Shown piece by piece: positions 36,440-48,244 of a DNA stretch of 60,000 bases. The position numbers and the translations under genes were made by a program. This DNA is from Polytrichum commune (Eukaryota > Streptophyta > Polytrichopsida > Polytrichales > Polytrichaceae), in the NCBI GenBank assembly GCA_950295325.1, contig OX485806.1, positions 12,278,001 to 12,338,000 of the forward strand, read 5' to 3'. The notes below the pieces were generated by a model, which saw only the letters and a program-made list of their open reading frames with translations, searched no databases and was not told where the DNA came from. The first letter of the stretch is position 1. Each line of letters starts with the position of its first letter.

Positions 36440-37470
36440 TGTACATCAGAACTCCAGGATACCGTTTCCCTCCGATTCTGAGGCAGAAGAAAGATTATTT
36501 GGAAATCTGACAGCATGAAGATCTGGAAAAATGCATGTGCAAGTACTAATGAAGTGCATCACTCTGCGTACAAGTGATACTTTATCCAGGTGCTCTCTAG
36601 CCGAAAGTTTTTCCAATGCCAGTAAATTTCCCAAGATGGCTAAGCTTCTAATTCTTCTTTATTGGAAAGATTTAGAAAATGAATAGTATCATGGTCTGTT
36701 GTAGGCCTGGACTCTTTGACCGAGCTCATGAAGTAATGTTTTACTTGGCCCATGTGGTTTGCAGACAATCCTTTGGTGCAAGGATGGTGCAAGCATCCAA
36801 ATTGGTAACAATGAGAAGCATTTTTTCCAGTAAGTGCAAATCTGGTAAGTTCCTTAACTCGCATCTATTGCAATCCAATCACCAGAGGTTCTTCATCTTG
36901 TTTAGGTCTGGAATCTCTGAAACTCTACTCCAACAGACACCAAGTGCTTGAATGCTGGTGCATTAGCACAAATTAGGAAGTACAATTGTGTGTTGATCAC
37001 ATTCTAGTAAGTCTAATATCTCCAGAGAGCTCAGTTCCTGAAGTCCTGGTAATGACCTCATGTGTAAATGAGTCAATTGTAACTTGTATAGGTTAGTCAG
37101 GGCAGCTAAACCTGCGATGCCAAACTTCCATTGTTCTACCAGAGCTTGATATATTGATTGATTGCCCATTATCTTCAATATTAGGATGAAGAGCCAACAT
37201 TTTACTGTTGAAGAACCAACATTTTCCTGGGGATGGTTGGAATATTAAACCACAGTGGTGTGATGTTGTAGTGGCTTGGTCGTGATGGAGGATGAACTTC
37301 TCTCAAGTGAAACACCTCCAATGTCCCACAATTGTTGAACTTCAACTCATGAACCTTCAATGGCAGGCACTCCAGCTCAACATAGCGAAGTTGCTCCATG
37401 TACTTTGTACCAGTCAAAGATTTCAATTGCTGACCGAAAACCTCCAAGCTGCATAGCTGCTTCAAAGGTT
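36440..37470 (-). pseudogene. Decayed leucine-rich-repeat fragment, NLR-type
   Basis: The minus strand reads as successive leucine-rich repeats broken by stops and frame changes: SLTGTKYMEQLRYVELECLP (about 37420), LAALTNLYKLQLTHL and LPGLQELSSLEILDLLEC (about 37100-37000), EIPDLNKMKNLW then a stop (about 36900), LRNLPDLHLLEKMLL (about 36850), MGNLLALEKLSA (about 36630). The spacing and LxxLPxL pattern suit the LRR region of a plant NLR immune receptor. No nucleotide-binding domain is present in the window. Likely a relic, although a short expressed piece cannot be excluded. Confidence 0.5.
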
Positions 37471-37479
37471 GAACGTCAA

Positions 37480-40400
37480 GATGTCAGCATGCACACACAA
37501 TACACTCTGAACTCCGCAGTATCACACCTTTGGCAACCAAAGTGCACGTGATATTACGGAGTTTTATAGTGTTAACATGGATGCGTGATACTATAGAATT
37601 AGTGTAGCATGTGACATTATGGAATAACACAAAGGAGATGTGAGGATAATTTGAATTCGTTCTCTTGACACCTACGCTATTGTGGTCCACTCCACTTGGC
37701 CTTCCTAGGCGATGTGGCGGACGCATGCACCAACATTCAACAAGTGGCATAAGAAGACGAAGAATAAGAATAAGAAGGTGACACTCCACATGTTGACACA
37801 TGGCGTAATGTGAGGGTGTGGGTTGACTTCTTTAGTGGTTTGCATTAATGACAAATTTCATGATATAAGGGAGAGAAATGTGACAATAAGGATTGAGATT
37901 TGAACTATGAACATCCGTTCCCTAGGGTTTCGGGGATACTAGAGAGTGTGTGACATTATGGTGTACCTGCAGATGGACCATTCTTGCAGCTTTTCATTTT
38001 TCAATGTAAATTGGATGTGGTGTGTGCAGTTCGACCCTCGCCATTTTCTCCCAATGTGCCCCTTGTGGAATGCTCATGAGACAACATGGCAAGGATTTTT
38101 CTCAATGCCTCAATTGAATATTTGATGAATATTCAAAGTCAAAACCACTAGCTTCTTTAAATGGATCCCATGTTTGATGAACTTGCACATGATGAGAACC
38201 TCCACCTTCATTGCCTAGAACCAACATTACATAGTAAGGTATTAGATCCAAGCTAGATCAAAGCCCAATATGGTCACCTCCATGATCCCACCCGGTTCAA
38301 TTGTAGAACCGTCCCCTTACATCCCAAGCATAGACCCCTTTGCTACTTAGAACCGACCCCCTTGTTGTCTAGAACTGACCCCCTTTGGTCCATAACTGAC
38401 CCCCTTGGCTTTGTGGGCCTACCTCCTTGGCTTTGTGGGATTGAACCGTACTCCCCCCCCCCCCACCCGGTGAATAGAATGGTTGGATAGGCATTGCCAA
38501 GCCATCCTAAACACACCTTGAATAGAATGAAGCATGTTACTTACCCTATATGGAGGTTGTGAAGGCCAATATGTGGTGGTGCTACTAATGGCACCTAAAC
38601 CCATCACATGTAGGCCCAAGCACTCCTTTTCGATAGGGAATGGTTCAAGATAGTAGAGTGTTGGTGATTGCGAGGCGTTTATAGATGTTTCTTTTGGGTG
38701 GGGTGTTGGTTTTAGCACCTCTACCTTATATTGTGATGAATTTGTTGAATAAATAAGCTTCTTTCTATCCCCGTGATTGAAAAAAAGATTTATATTGCTT
38801 GGCTTTCTTTTTGTATTTAGGTTATGAAATTTTTGTTTCGTGCATGTACAAGTGTTGGATTGAGCACATACATGTGTTGGATGATAATGGTCCTCATCTA
38901 TTGTTCCTCGGTCCAAAAGACAAGCTAGACACTAAGAAGCATAAAGTTAGGGCTCCTTAAATTACATGTTGGCAAGGGTTACTTAGGGACTGCTTCCAAA
39001 ATGCAATACCAAGGACATTTTGAAGGCAGTGGGGGAAAAAGATGACAAGTAACATTGGGGGTGGCTTTGCTATCTCCAGGTTGAATGGTGCCTTGGTGTT
39101 TGTGGAGGCAAGATGGAACCGGTGGCCATCAACAACCCAAGTCATGTAAGAAGTAGGGAAATGTTATCAAATAGAAAAAGAGTCTTTGGAAAATTTTACA
39201 CAATGACATAAAATATCATATGACACTAAATACAATACTTAGTGTGTGATAAATGAGTCTTGAGTGGTTGGTTTTCTTAATTGGACCCCCTAATTTGATT
39301 GGTATGTGGTTCGGTGAGGATCAAAGAGCAAACATCATAAAAAACACGTTTTTTAGAAGAGATTGGATTGTGTCTTTAGATATTCATAACTACTCTACAC
39401 TCAATAATGAACATGGTGAACACAATTGGGAGGACTTATGTATGTAGTTACTAAGAAATCAACAAACACGCACTTTCATTAACCGTAACAACATAAGGGG
39501 AGGTCCGATTTTTCAGTCCGGTTTTGGCATATGTTTCATTGTGGATTTGCTAATGCAACACGAGCTTTGTTGTGTAAATCTCATTGGTGGAAGTTGGAGA
39601 AAGGAAAAGGAACCAAATAACACCCACACACCTTAGGGGTTGTTAACACCATGGACCATGAAGTCGTCCCAAGTTCATGTAAAACATGTGATTGGTTGTT
39701 GAATTCATCCCGGAACCACTTCGGTTTATACCAAGGAAAAAATGTGCAGAGTGACCATGAAGTTCAAGATCCCCAAAAGACATATTTAAGGCCTACATTA
39801 TCCGTTGACATGGTCCAACGGGTTTGCAGCAGGAGAGGCAAACGAGGTGCTCTAATTGAGAAAGGCAAGAGCCCATGTCAAAGAAATGTTGTTATAATAA
39901 TTTTTTGTTGAATTTTTTAGGAGAAGAGAAGATGCAGGCAAGAGAAGACAAGGGAACGGTGAGACTTGATTTTATTTATTTTTCTTTCAAAACTGCCGTT
40001 TTGGGCATATATTAAAAAAAATCAGCACGTTCACTTTTTGATGCATGATCATTCCTATTTGTTCACATTCGGTTTACAGCTAGAGAAGGGCTCAAAGGCT
40101 TTGTAAATTGATTTTTTAAGAAAACGGACCATGGATAAAAGCCATCTTCCATTGTCCGACTTCATGGTGCATGGTGTAAACCGATCCTTAGTAGGTTGAG
40201 TTATAAAACAAGTGGCGACAACAAAGGGAACTTTGTGACCAATAAGTTCAAGAGCGTCCAGAAACTTCCGGTGCACGCGTGTCCGGCGACAAGCCGAGAG
40301 ACTGCCCAGCAGCGGAAACCCCAGGAATCCAAGTCACTTGCGGTGGCCATGGCGGTCACGCATCCTCTTCTTCTTCTATCATGACCCCCCATCATCCCAC

Positions 40401-40520
40401 GACCACGCATCACACGACGGCCGCGTCAGAAGCGACTCGATTCAGCCTCCAACAACTCTCCTGACCAAGAATCTGGCACCAAATTCAGTTGTGGAAGGGG
40501 TTTTTAATAGCATTCTTGAA
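37480..40520. other. Intergenic, no gene recognised
   Basis: It contains a C homopolymer (38451-38464) and the family 3 repeat at 39300-39635. Frames at 38419 (165 codons, minus) and 39651 show no known domain. Stretches near 38300-38410 repeat words such as ACCCCCTT and GAACCGACCCC. Confidence 0.45.
39300..39635 (+). mobile_element. Dispersed repeat family 3, copy upstream of PAM16
   Basis: Same orientation and same end as 12250-12540, both finishing at ...AACACCCACACACCTTA. It is about 40 bp longer through internal insertions (for example around 39400). Non-coding. Confidence 0.6.
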
Positions 40521-40524
40521 GTGA

Positions 40525-40768
40525 GTCAGGGTTTGGGAAGGGAAAACCCTAATTGAGGTCCTCGAGGGTTTGGCCTCGCACAATCTGGTTCTGCTTGCTC
40601 AATTCTTAGCAGAAGGGTGTTTCGAGCAGAGGTTGAGTAGGGATTTGAGCGAGACAAGGTGTTTGGGAACAGAGACAGGAAGATTGAAGTCAGGGTTTCA
40701 GGAAGGGAGGGGCAAACCCTAATTGATGTGCTCGAGGGTTTGGCCTCGAAGAATTTATCTGGTTGCGA
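40525..40768 (+). promoter_or_regulatory. Duplicated telo-box module in the PAM16 promoter or leader
   Basis: Two copies, 164 bp apart, of GTCAGGGTTT...AAACCCTAATTGA(G/T)GT.CTCGAGGGTTTGGCCTCG. Each holds a perfect AAACCCTAA telo-box (40544-40552 and 40714-40722) and an inverted AGGGTTT. Telo-boxes are common in promoters of plant translation, replication and mitochondrial genes. The location 80-320 bp before the PAM16 start fits a promoter or leader role. Confidence 0.6.
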
Positions 40769-40848
40769 ACGAAATTTGGGTTGAGGAAGGCGGTTCGAGA
40801 AGCGTTTCGGAAGTGATTTGAGGTGTTTGGAAAGAGAGTGGGAGCATT

Positions 40849-41196
40849 ATGGCGGCCAAGCTGATCGCCAACCTGATCGTGTTAGGGTCAGGTGTTGTGT
40901 TGAGGGCCGTCTCGCAAGCGTACAGGCAAGCGATTGTGAATGCGGGAAAGTCCGGGGTAGCCCAGGAGACGGTCCAGAACATGGCACATAAGGTGAGCAA
41001 GACGATGACGGAGCATGAAGCGAGACAGATTCTCGGGGTTTCGGAGAAATCTTCATGGGAGGAGGTGATGAAGAAGTATGACACACTCTTCGAGAATAAC
41101 ATGAAAGCAGGCACGTTTTACCTTCAATCGAAGGTGTATAGGGCGAAAGAATGCTTGGAAGCTGCGAAACAGAGGGCGGAATCCGCTGCGAAGTGA
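40849..41196 (+). CDS. PAM16: PAM16/TIM16 mitochondrial import motor subunit
   Basis: 115 residues in one exon. PAM16 is the J-like partner that docks PAM18 to the TIM23 channel and restrains the mtHsp70 motor at the inner membrane. The N-terminal hydrophobic stretch (LIANLIVLGSGVVLRAV) is followed by AYRQAIVNAGKSG, then a degenerate J domain with EARQILGVSEKSSWEEVMKK and FYLQSKVYRAKECLE. The HPD triad of true J proteins is absent, as expected. Length equals the Arabidopsis homologue within one or two residues. The CDS ends in TGA directly followed by TAA; a dispersed MITE begins at this point. Confidence 0.93.
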   Translation: MAAKLIANLIVLGSGVVLRAVSQAYRQAIVNAGKSGVAQETVQNMAHKVSKTMTEHEARQILGVSEKSSWEEVMKKYDTLFENNMKAGTFYLQSKVYRAKECLEAAKQRAESAAK

Positions 41197-41570
41197 TAAG
41201 GTAAGTGGGTCTTAAAACGGGCACTGTTTAGCTCTGCATCCACTTCTTGTAGTATATCAAACATGCAACTAGTGAGAGATGATTAGCAAATCCCAATTGT
41301 GACCGTGTAAGCCGTTCGTCCTCCGAATAATTTTCATCGTCCAAGTGAAGATTCTCTTTTCTCGTAAAATGATCATGTAGATTCCCCCAATTATGTTGAT
41401 GACTATTGAGACGAGAATGGGCACCACTTTTTGAAGACAGAGTCCAATCACTTTTTCAATATATGATGCCTTTTTGGTGTCCGTTCTTAGATCCACACCT
41501 ACCCACACATCACTCAAATTTAGGTGTCCTTTTAAGATGATTTACAGAAACAGGCCCGCTTACCTTATAT
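41197..41570 (-). mobile_element. Dispersed MITE-like family 1 copy at the PAM16 stop codon
   Basis: The terminal inverted repeats are AGGTAAGTGGGTCTTAA (41199 on) and, at the other end, ...GGCCCGCTTACCT (to about 41568). Flanking TA is present on both sides. The first TIR contains GTAAGT preceded by AAG, a strong 5' splice site (41200/41201). A pyrimidine-rich acceptor TTTTCTTTTTCCAG lies just outside the element (ends 41586). The element could therefore be removed as a 386-nt 3'-UTR intron. The interior is collinear with 8905-9268. Confidence 0.6.
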
Positions 41571-41589
41571 ACTTTTCTTTTTCCAGGTT

Positions 41590-44550
41590 AGGGTTGACTT
41601 TATAGGGTTTATTAAAGCTCAAGCTGACGAAAGGGTTTCACAAATCTCCTCGAGAATTCGCGGAATGGAGAGGTACTGCTGTCGAAGCCTGTTTCATAAG
41701 TTGAGAATTCTTGCCTGAAGTTGGGAATTGGCCAACCTTGGACATAAATCAGGCAAAGCGCTCTGGTCCTGGAGGCATTGGGCATGATGCAAGTATCTGA
41801 AATGATGTTTATGGTGACGAGTGGATGTGGAAGTTCTTCAAAGAGGATGAATTGTAACGTGTTAGGTTGATCTCGGCCTCTCTTTTATTCAGTCATGTTA
41901 ACTGCGGTCATAGCGATGTCACATCTCAAGGATGAATGACTGGATGGAATGGAAGCGTGTAATGTTTTAGGATATTGAATTCACTGAAAAGGCTGTGGCT
42001 AAAATTTTGGAAAACACCTACTGTGTTGGCATTACGATGGTGGGAGTATAGATATATTCAATCTTTCTGTACATTGCAGCAGTGATTGTTTAGGGTCATT
42101 TCCAGGGAGTTGGTAACTTTTAGGGTTGAGGACATGTGGCTGGTGATTTTAGCTGTTCTGCAAGGAGAAGTCTTTTCACCTACTTGGATGTATTTCTTTG
42201 TTGAAGATGGACTAAATATATTCTCCCACAGTCTTAAGACATGACGGGATTGAAAGGCTGAAACAGCAGACAAGTGCATCTTGTTTCCTTCATTGTTGTT
42301 CTTGGATTACAAAGAGGATTCTCAGGAGATCACATATATGGTTGAAAGGCTTTGCAGTGAATTTTGAATGAGACGGTGACACTGAAGGCGCATTTCGCCC
42401 TTACCAACTTTCTTCTCGGAGTTCCTTGGAAAGAAATTTTCGAAACTCAAGCATTCAGCACATTCTTGTCGAGGTTGAATACTGCTGTACTTAGACTAAG
42501 AGAGGTTTTAGGTTAAATTTATCTCCAAAAGTTGTGATAATACAGATTTCCAGGATTTTTTGGCCAGATGATCTGTGTTGACATTCTTGGCAACACCTTC
42601 TTTGTGCCAGTCCCAATTTGCATCAATGATCTGATGCCTTGGTGACAAAAAAATTATCCCAGCTGCACTTCAAATGAGTTGTGCTGTTCAGGTTAATTCG
42701 GCTTTGGACCTTTATCAAAAATTAAAATATCCCAACCAGGTGATTTTGTGAGTCGTGACTAGTGATAGTTTGGGTTAGACATGGCCGTTGGTTAGGTCGT
42801 AAAACCTCAGTAGCTTTTCTGTGTTTCTGCAGGCAATCAGATCCAAGTTTATATGATGTTTCAAATACTATATATCAAATGCAAATATTTTGAGTGGCAA
42901 TTTTTCAATGATCACTTATTGGAAGCTTTGGCTATCCTCATGTTATGCTCTCTTAACCATAGTCATCTTGGGTTTTGTGTCTGTTTATTGGAAATCATTA
43001 TCACAGATTCTGCTTCCAAGTAGTAGAAGGTCTTTTGCTTTTTGAGACATTCTTCACAGTGATCTCGGCTATTTACTGAGTTTTGGATTTGAGAATACTC
43101 AGAAACATAGTTCCTATCCTCTCCTAAAATGCAAGGTACGCCTCTGATAGTAGGTTTTCCAAGTATATGCTTATGGAAAGAGTCACACATATTCACTGCT
43201 TCTGTATAGAGGTCTTTGGCTTTGGTATTGTAATGTCCACAGCACAGGGGTGTTGAACCCACACCTTGAACAGAACCATGGAGGATTGGGAGGAAGTTGT
43301 GTAGGTTTCTTCTGTGGACCTTTTTCATCATCAATTCCTTAAAAGTGACAAGTGTTTGCCAATATTCCTGTGTTATCAATCATGTCAATCTTTGTTTCCT
43401 TTGTCTTCTACTCGAAATGCAGGCATCTGGTTTGGTTAGTACACCACATTCTTGAGTAGGTAGCCTATGTAGCCTCCATATGGAAGTCATACTCATGTTA
43501 TCAAGGTAACCCAAGCACCATTTCACCTTAAATGAGTCTTGGGAGGAGAGAGGAGGGGTCATGTTGAAGATAGGCAAGAATGAGGTGTCAATTTAGGAGA
43601 GCTTGTCACTTGACTATCCTTGGCATTCATGCATGAAACGTGGACCTTAACTCATGGGATTTTTCCTTGAAGTCAGTTTAGAAAAGGCAGGGACCTTACA
43701 AGGCTCAAGAATGCTATGAAATTAGTCGTAAAACAATTGCATGGTTTGACCCATTTCCTTCAAATTACACTGTTGATTGTCACAGGTACCTACATTTCTC
43801 CAGAAAAGTTTTGCCACAGCTGTTATAAGTTGGTTCAATGGGACTTCCCAGGGAGTTGGTTCCTTATATTTTTCCATTAGTTGTTTTTGTGTACAATATC
43901 AATAATTTCTTTCCACTTGTTTTACATGCTCAGAGGTAGTTTACAATCTGAATGACACCTATTTCATGAGTTTCATTGAGGGCCAAACTTGTTTTAGCAC
44001 CTTTTGGCATGTTAACTCAATGAACCCATATAGAATGTTCTTTGTCCGAACCTCCACACTAACCCTAAGCATGCACCCAAAACTTATCGAACATGGAATG
44101 TCTTGTATGCAAAACAACCAACTCCTGTCCTAAAGTCACGTTGAGTGAGAAGATGACTCTATGTTGTGCAAAGTATTCACATATAGCCCTCATGTGTTAG
44201 TAGTCCAACCATGATTTATGAGCTACTTGGCATCAACCCAAATGCAGGAATTACAACCAAATTGAGTGTTGAATTCCCTTCTATCCATGATGGCCTAGTT
44301 TGTGCATAGCTCGTGGGTTTTCCACTTCTTTTAGCTCAGAGTCCAATAACCTTTATTGAATTTTAAGAGCTATGAGTTGTGTACCCAAAATCTCAAGAGG
44401 AAGTTATTGAGCACATTGTCGATACTAGCTTCCCACTTGTCTCACAAATCCAATTTAGGAGACTTGAAAATGTGTATTGTTATTCTATTTAGAACAATGT
44501 GGTCTTGACTTCATTTTCACATTAAGGACTTGTAGGCAAAGTAAGAACCT
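41590..44550. other. Intergenic, no recognised gene
   Basis: Moderately complex sequence. On the minus strand, frames 43577-43380 and 43379-42963 are the same frame broken by one TGA (about 203 codons in total) and include CEECLKKQK. I recognise no domain, and it may be chance or a relic. Confidence 0.4.
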
Positions 44551-44552
44551 AG

Positions 44553-44842
44553 AGGGCTAAGGTTTCCCCTCGCATTTAATGAGCCAAGGTTTGTACATCA
44601 ACAAGGGTAAACCATGAGCCGCCAACTATGGTAGGTGGTGGGGCTTAACCAAAAAATATGGAATGACAATGATGCATTTTGACACCTCTAGCATGACCGA
44701 GGTTGGAGGTGTCACAACACAACATTGTCATTCCATAATTTCTAGTTGGGCATCGCCCCCTACCACAGATGGCGGCAGATAAGTTTAGCCTTGCTAATTT
44801 ACAAACCTTGGCTCATTCAATGTTAGGGCAAGGTCTCATGGC
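44553..44842. mobile_element. Foldback MITE (near-complete palindrome)
   Basis: About 290 bp folding on itself with arms of roughly 135 bp centred at 44697. AATGAGCCAAGGTTTGTA at 44578 faces its complement ending 44817, and GACACCTC (44681) faces GAGGTGTC (44706). The transcript would form a long imperfect hairpin. No ORF and no clear target duplication. Confidence 0.65.
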
Positions 44843-45263
44843 GCCCATGTTAGGGGTTTCAACACATAAATGATTGCTCATCAGACAACTCTCTTTGAGT
44901 TTTCTATTTGTGGAGACAACATTTCATTCATAACTTGTAGTTTACATCTATGAGCTTCCATAGGTTGTCACCCAATTTCCTCTTGATGGTATCTACAAAC
45001 CTATCACCTATAGGTTTATAGTTGATTCATCCCAACCGAATCTTAGTCTACAAATCAAAATTCAAACTCATTGCAATAATTCATGGTCTTTGATGGCAAT
45101 CCCAAGGCCATTTGAGCTCAAATGCTATGCTTTCAATATTTACTCAAAAGATATGAAGATTTTGGTAGGGGAGGATGTTACCTTCCATGAAGCACATTGA
45201 ATGCGAGGAGACAAAATCTAATTTTGGATGTGAATATCTTATAAAGGCTCAAGCCTTGAAAAA

Positions 45264-45291
45264 TCTCTCTCTCTATCTCTCTCTCTCTCTC
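45264..45291. repeat. (CT)n microsatellite
   Basis: A CT run with one interrupting A. No gene lies within several kilobases. Confidence 0.85.
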
Positions 45292-46674
45292 GTTCTCCCC
45301 ACCAGGCCAAACACATGTTCATAGCACCTACCATTACTAAGAGTGAAAACATTAATTCGTGTGTAAAGCTCATGGGTTGTTATCTTAAGCCATGTTAACA
45401 CCTAAATCAATGTCAAAGACCCCAAATTAGTATGCTAAGGTTAATTTAGTATCAACCACACAATTTTACCTATAGGGGCAAATGTGTCAATAATCACGGT
45501 AGGTGTTCGAAAACAAAATGAGAGGTCGTTTGACTATCCATGGTCATCAAAAACTGAAGGGTCCTCAATTTGAAGATGGACTGGTGTAAATGAAACACAC
45601 TGGACCATATCAAGTGATTGCATTATGCACAAATCCTTGCGCCTCCCAAGGAAGTAAGGTATGTATGTGGTTGGTGTGCGGTCTTTCTTCTTAATTCCCA
45701 AAGGACGAGGGGGTTACACCCGTGCTCAAAGATGTGTTATAAAGTATGGCTTGGTAACATAATTTGGTAACATAACAACATACAAATGGTAGTTGTTAGG
45801 GTTATTTTCAATCTACATCTATTATGTTGGAATTATGATGAACATGAGCTAACATACAATAAGTACTTGTATAGCATTTTCCTTCCATAAATGATAACAA
45901 AATCTACATATCATTAAAATAAGATGAAATATGTTTTGATCAGTTGGATCCAAGGGCTCTATTGTATGGTGGACCATGGTTAGAATTTTTTTTTCCAAAA
46001 CCTTATTACTCTGATTTTAAAATGTATTTGATGTTTGAGCACTTCAAAATCCACCGAGAAATATTGCTAGTAAATTCTTACAAATCAAATCACAAAGTTG
46101 CTTTGAACTATAATAGCTACAAGTGGGAGAAGTTCAACTGAAAAAAAACATGTTTGATACCTATATAGTTACTTCAAAAACACATGAAACCCACTTTAGG
46201 TTGATTAGTCATTGAGGGGTAAATTAGGCACCTACATTTTGAGTGGTATATGGGATTGCTCCAAAAATGGACCAAAATAAATAAAAATCACATGTCTTAA
46301 TAAGATTGGACTTTGATACTCAATATGTACTAACCTTCCTAGGTTCAATAGTAAACACAATCAAAAGGGCCTAGATGATTGATCAAAGAAAAGAATAGAA
46401 AAAATAATTAAAAAAAAAACTTCACTGTGATGACTTCTAACTTTTTTCCATTTCAACTTTGATTGTGAATCTTGTAATGACAATATGTGCATTTGGCAAT
46501 TGTTAGTCAGTTGAGACAATTCCTAATTTGACCACATTTGTAGAGTTGGAATTGCTCACAATAGAACCACATGCTCCAATACAAGCCATGATTCTCCATG
46601 GAGGGAAATGTTTTGTAGTCACAAACAATGCACGCCACCCACCTGCACAACCAACATAAAAGCCCCAAGACAAT

Positions 46675-47096
46675 ATGTAACCTAGAAAATACTAATGTTC
46701 AATTGATTCAACACCAGAATCTGCTTGAAGGACTTTGCATTAATCTAATCCAAATTACTTGAGATAAATCGGCCACAAACCTATAGGTGGTCAGGTTTTC
46801 ATGTTGGATGGATGAGAAGTATGCTCGTATACAACAATTCACTCACTCCCACCAAGTTTCTCTTTGTAAATGCACACGGGATCGTATGTAACCTAGAAAA
46901 TACTAATGTTCGATTGATTCAACACCAAAATCTGCTTCAAGGACCTTGCATTAATCTAATCCAGATTACTTGAGATAAATCGGCCACAAACCTATAGGTG
47001 GTCAGGTTTTCATGTTGGATGGATGAGAAGTATGCTCGTATACAATAATTCACTCACTCCCACCAAGTTCCTTTTTGTAAATGCACACGTGATCGT
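46675..47096. repeat. Recent 211-bp tandem duplication
   Basis: Two adjacent units, 46675-46885 and 46886-47096, both starting ATGTAACCTAGAAAATACTA and ending in GATCGT. I count about 9 differences in 211 (about 96 percent identity), the youngest duplication in the window. A diverged relative lies near 50110-50230. Non-coding. Confidence 0.85.
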
Positions 47097-47481
47097 TTTG
47101 TGGATGAGATTCAACCCTTCCTAGCCCACTAACCTATTGCTTTGCTTTTGTGGCTAACTTCGGTGGTGGGCGGATGACCTCTGTCTTCATAGCCCGCATT
47201 AGTGTTTTTTGGGTGGATTTTTTTAACAATGAACATTACTAAGCCTCCCAACTTCCGAGCATTGAAGCCGGACGGGCCTGGATATTATGAGAATATATAA
47301 CACCAACACAAGGCCCACCTTATTCCGGTGCCTAGGAAACTTGTAGTGACGGCTTAGTACTCTTTACGGAGCTGACCCTACCAAGGCCGCAACCGTCAAT
47401 TAGCTCCCCACAACAATGATTCAAGGGCTTCAATCCTCAAACCGCGAGAAAGGTAGACGTGCCCTAATTTGTTTACTTACC

Positions 47482-48240
47482 TTAATCGGTTACTTTTCCA
47501 ACTAACCCACTTCTCTTGGGATACGAAACACACAATTAGTATGATGTGTTTAGCAAATCCAAATCAAGATTGCAGCCGCTTTCCTCATGATTTTCGGAGC
47601 TCAGATGAACATTTTATTCAATATGTAAGTGAAGACTCCCGTGCTCAGTAAGGATGAGTTTTCTAGGTAGGCTGCTCATCCACTAGATTCTAGTGGGAAT
47701 AAGGACAAACTTGTCCATATGTAGACGGAGTTTGATGGGGTAGGGTTCGTGTATCCCCGACTAACTACTCTCAGCTTCTCTAATCCAAGCCCACCGACTA
47801 ACTTCATCCTCAAGGTTAAAACCTCCTCCTCCTCCTAAGACCGGTTTGCAATCCTTCGGTGACCGGCACTTGTAGGTTAAGAAGCCTAGTGGCCCATGTC
47901 CACGGCCCTCTACATTCTAGTAGGCCACCAAAATGTGGTTGGTTGGCGGCTTGTCCTTATCTACATAAGAACACCTCCAACCCACTATTATCTAGAATCA
48001 AGTGGGCGGGTGGCCTACATGGAAACTCACCCTAGATTTATCATAATAATTCCCCTCAACTATGATGACTTATGGGCCTAGAACGATCACTATGTTTTGG
48101 GCATGTACTCCAATCTCTTTTGAACACGCGTATTTTTCTTTTCTTTCCTTTTTTGTGTTCATTCTTGAAAGCAAACTAACCACATACCACTCGAATATAG
48201 GTGTCTGATTAAGATAAGCAACCGAATTTCCCACATCTAC
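47482..48240 (-). mobile_element. Family 1 MITE copy split by a nested insertion
   Basis: Family 1 sequence runs from about 47482 to 47650, stops, and resumes at about 48037 to 48240 where it would normally continue. The interruption is the element at 47651-48036. Its end ACCTTATAT is the family terminus. Confidence 0.5.
47651..48036. mobile_element. MITE with ~40-bp terminal inverted repeats (family 5)
   Basis: The left end (AGGATGAGTTTTCTAGGTAG) and the inverse of the right end (TAGGGTGAGTTTCCATGTAG) align for about 40 bp, continuing through GGC..C.C..CCA and GATTCTAG. It is inserted in a family 1 copy, so it is younger. Related ends occur at 50274-50955 and in the centre of the foldback near 10105. 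Confidence 0.55.
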
Positions 48241-48244
48241 CTTA

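Noticed and set aside
38419-38916. 165-codon frame on the minus strand
   Set aside because: Low-complexity flanks including a C run, no recognisable domain and no splice context.
42963-43577. About 203 codons on the minus strand with one in-frame TGA
   Set aside because: No known motif, and a frame of this length with one stop can arise by chance. Left as a note in the intergenic entry and not called a gene.
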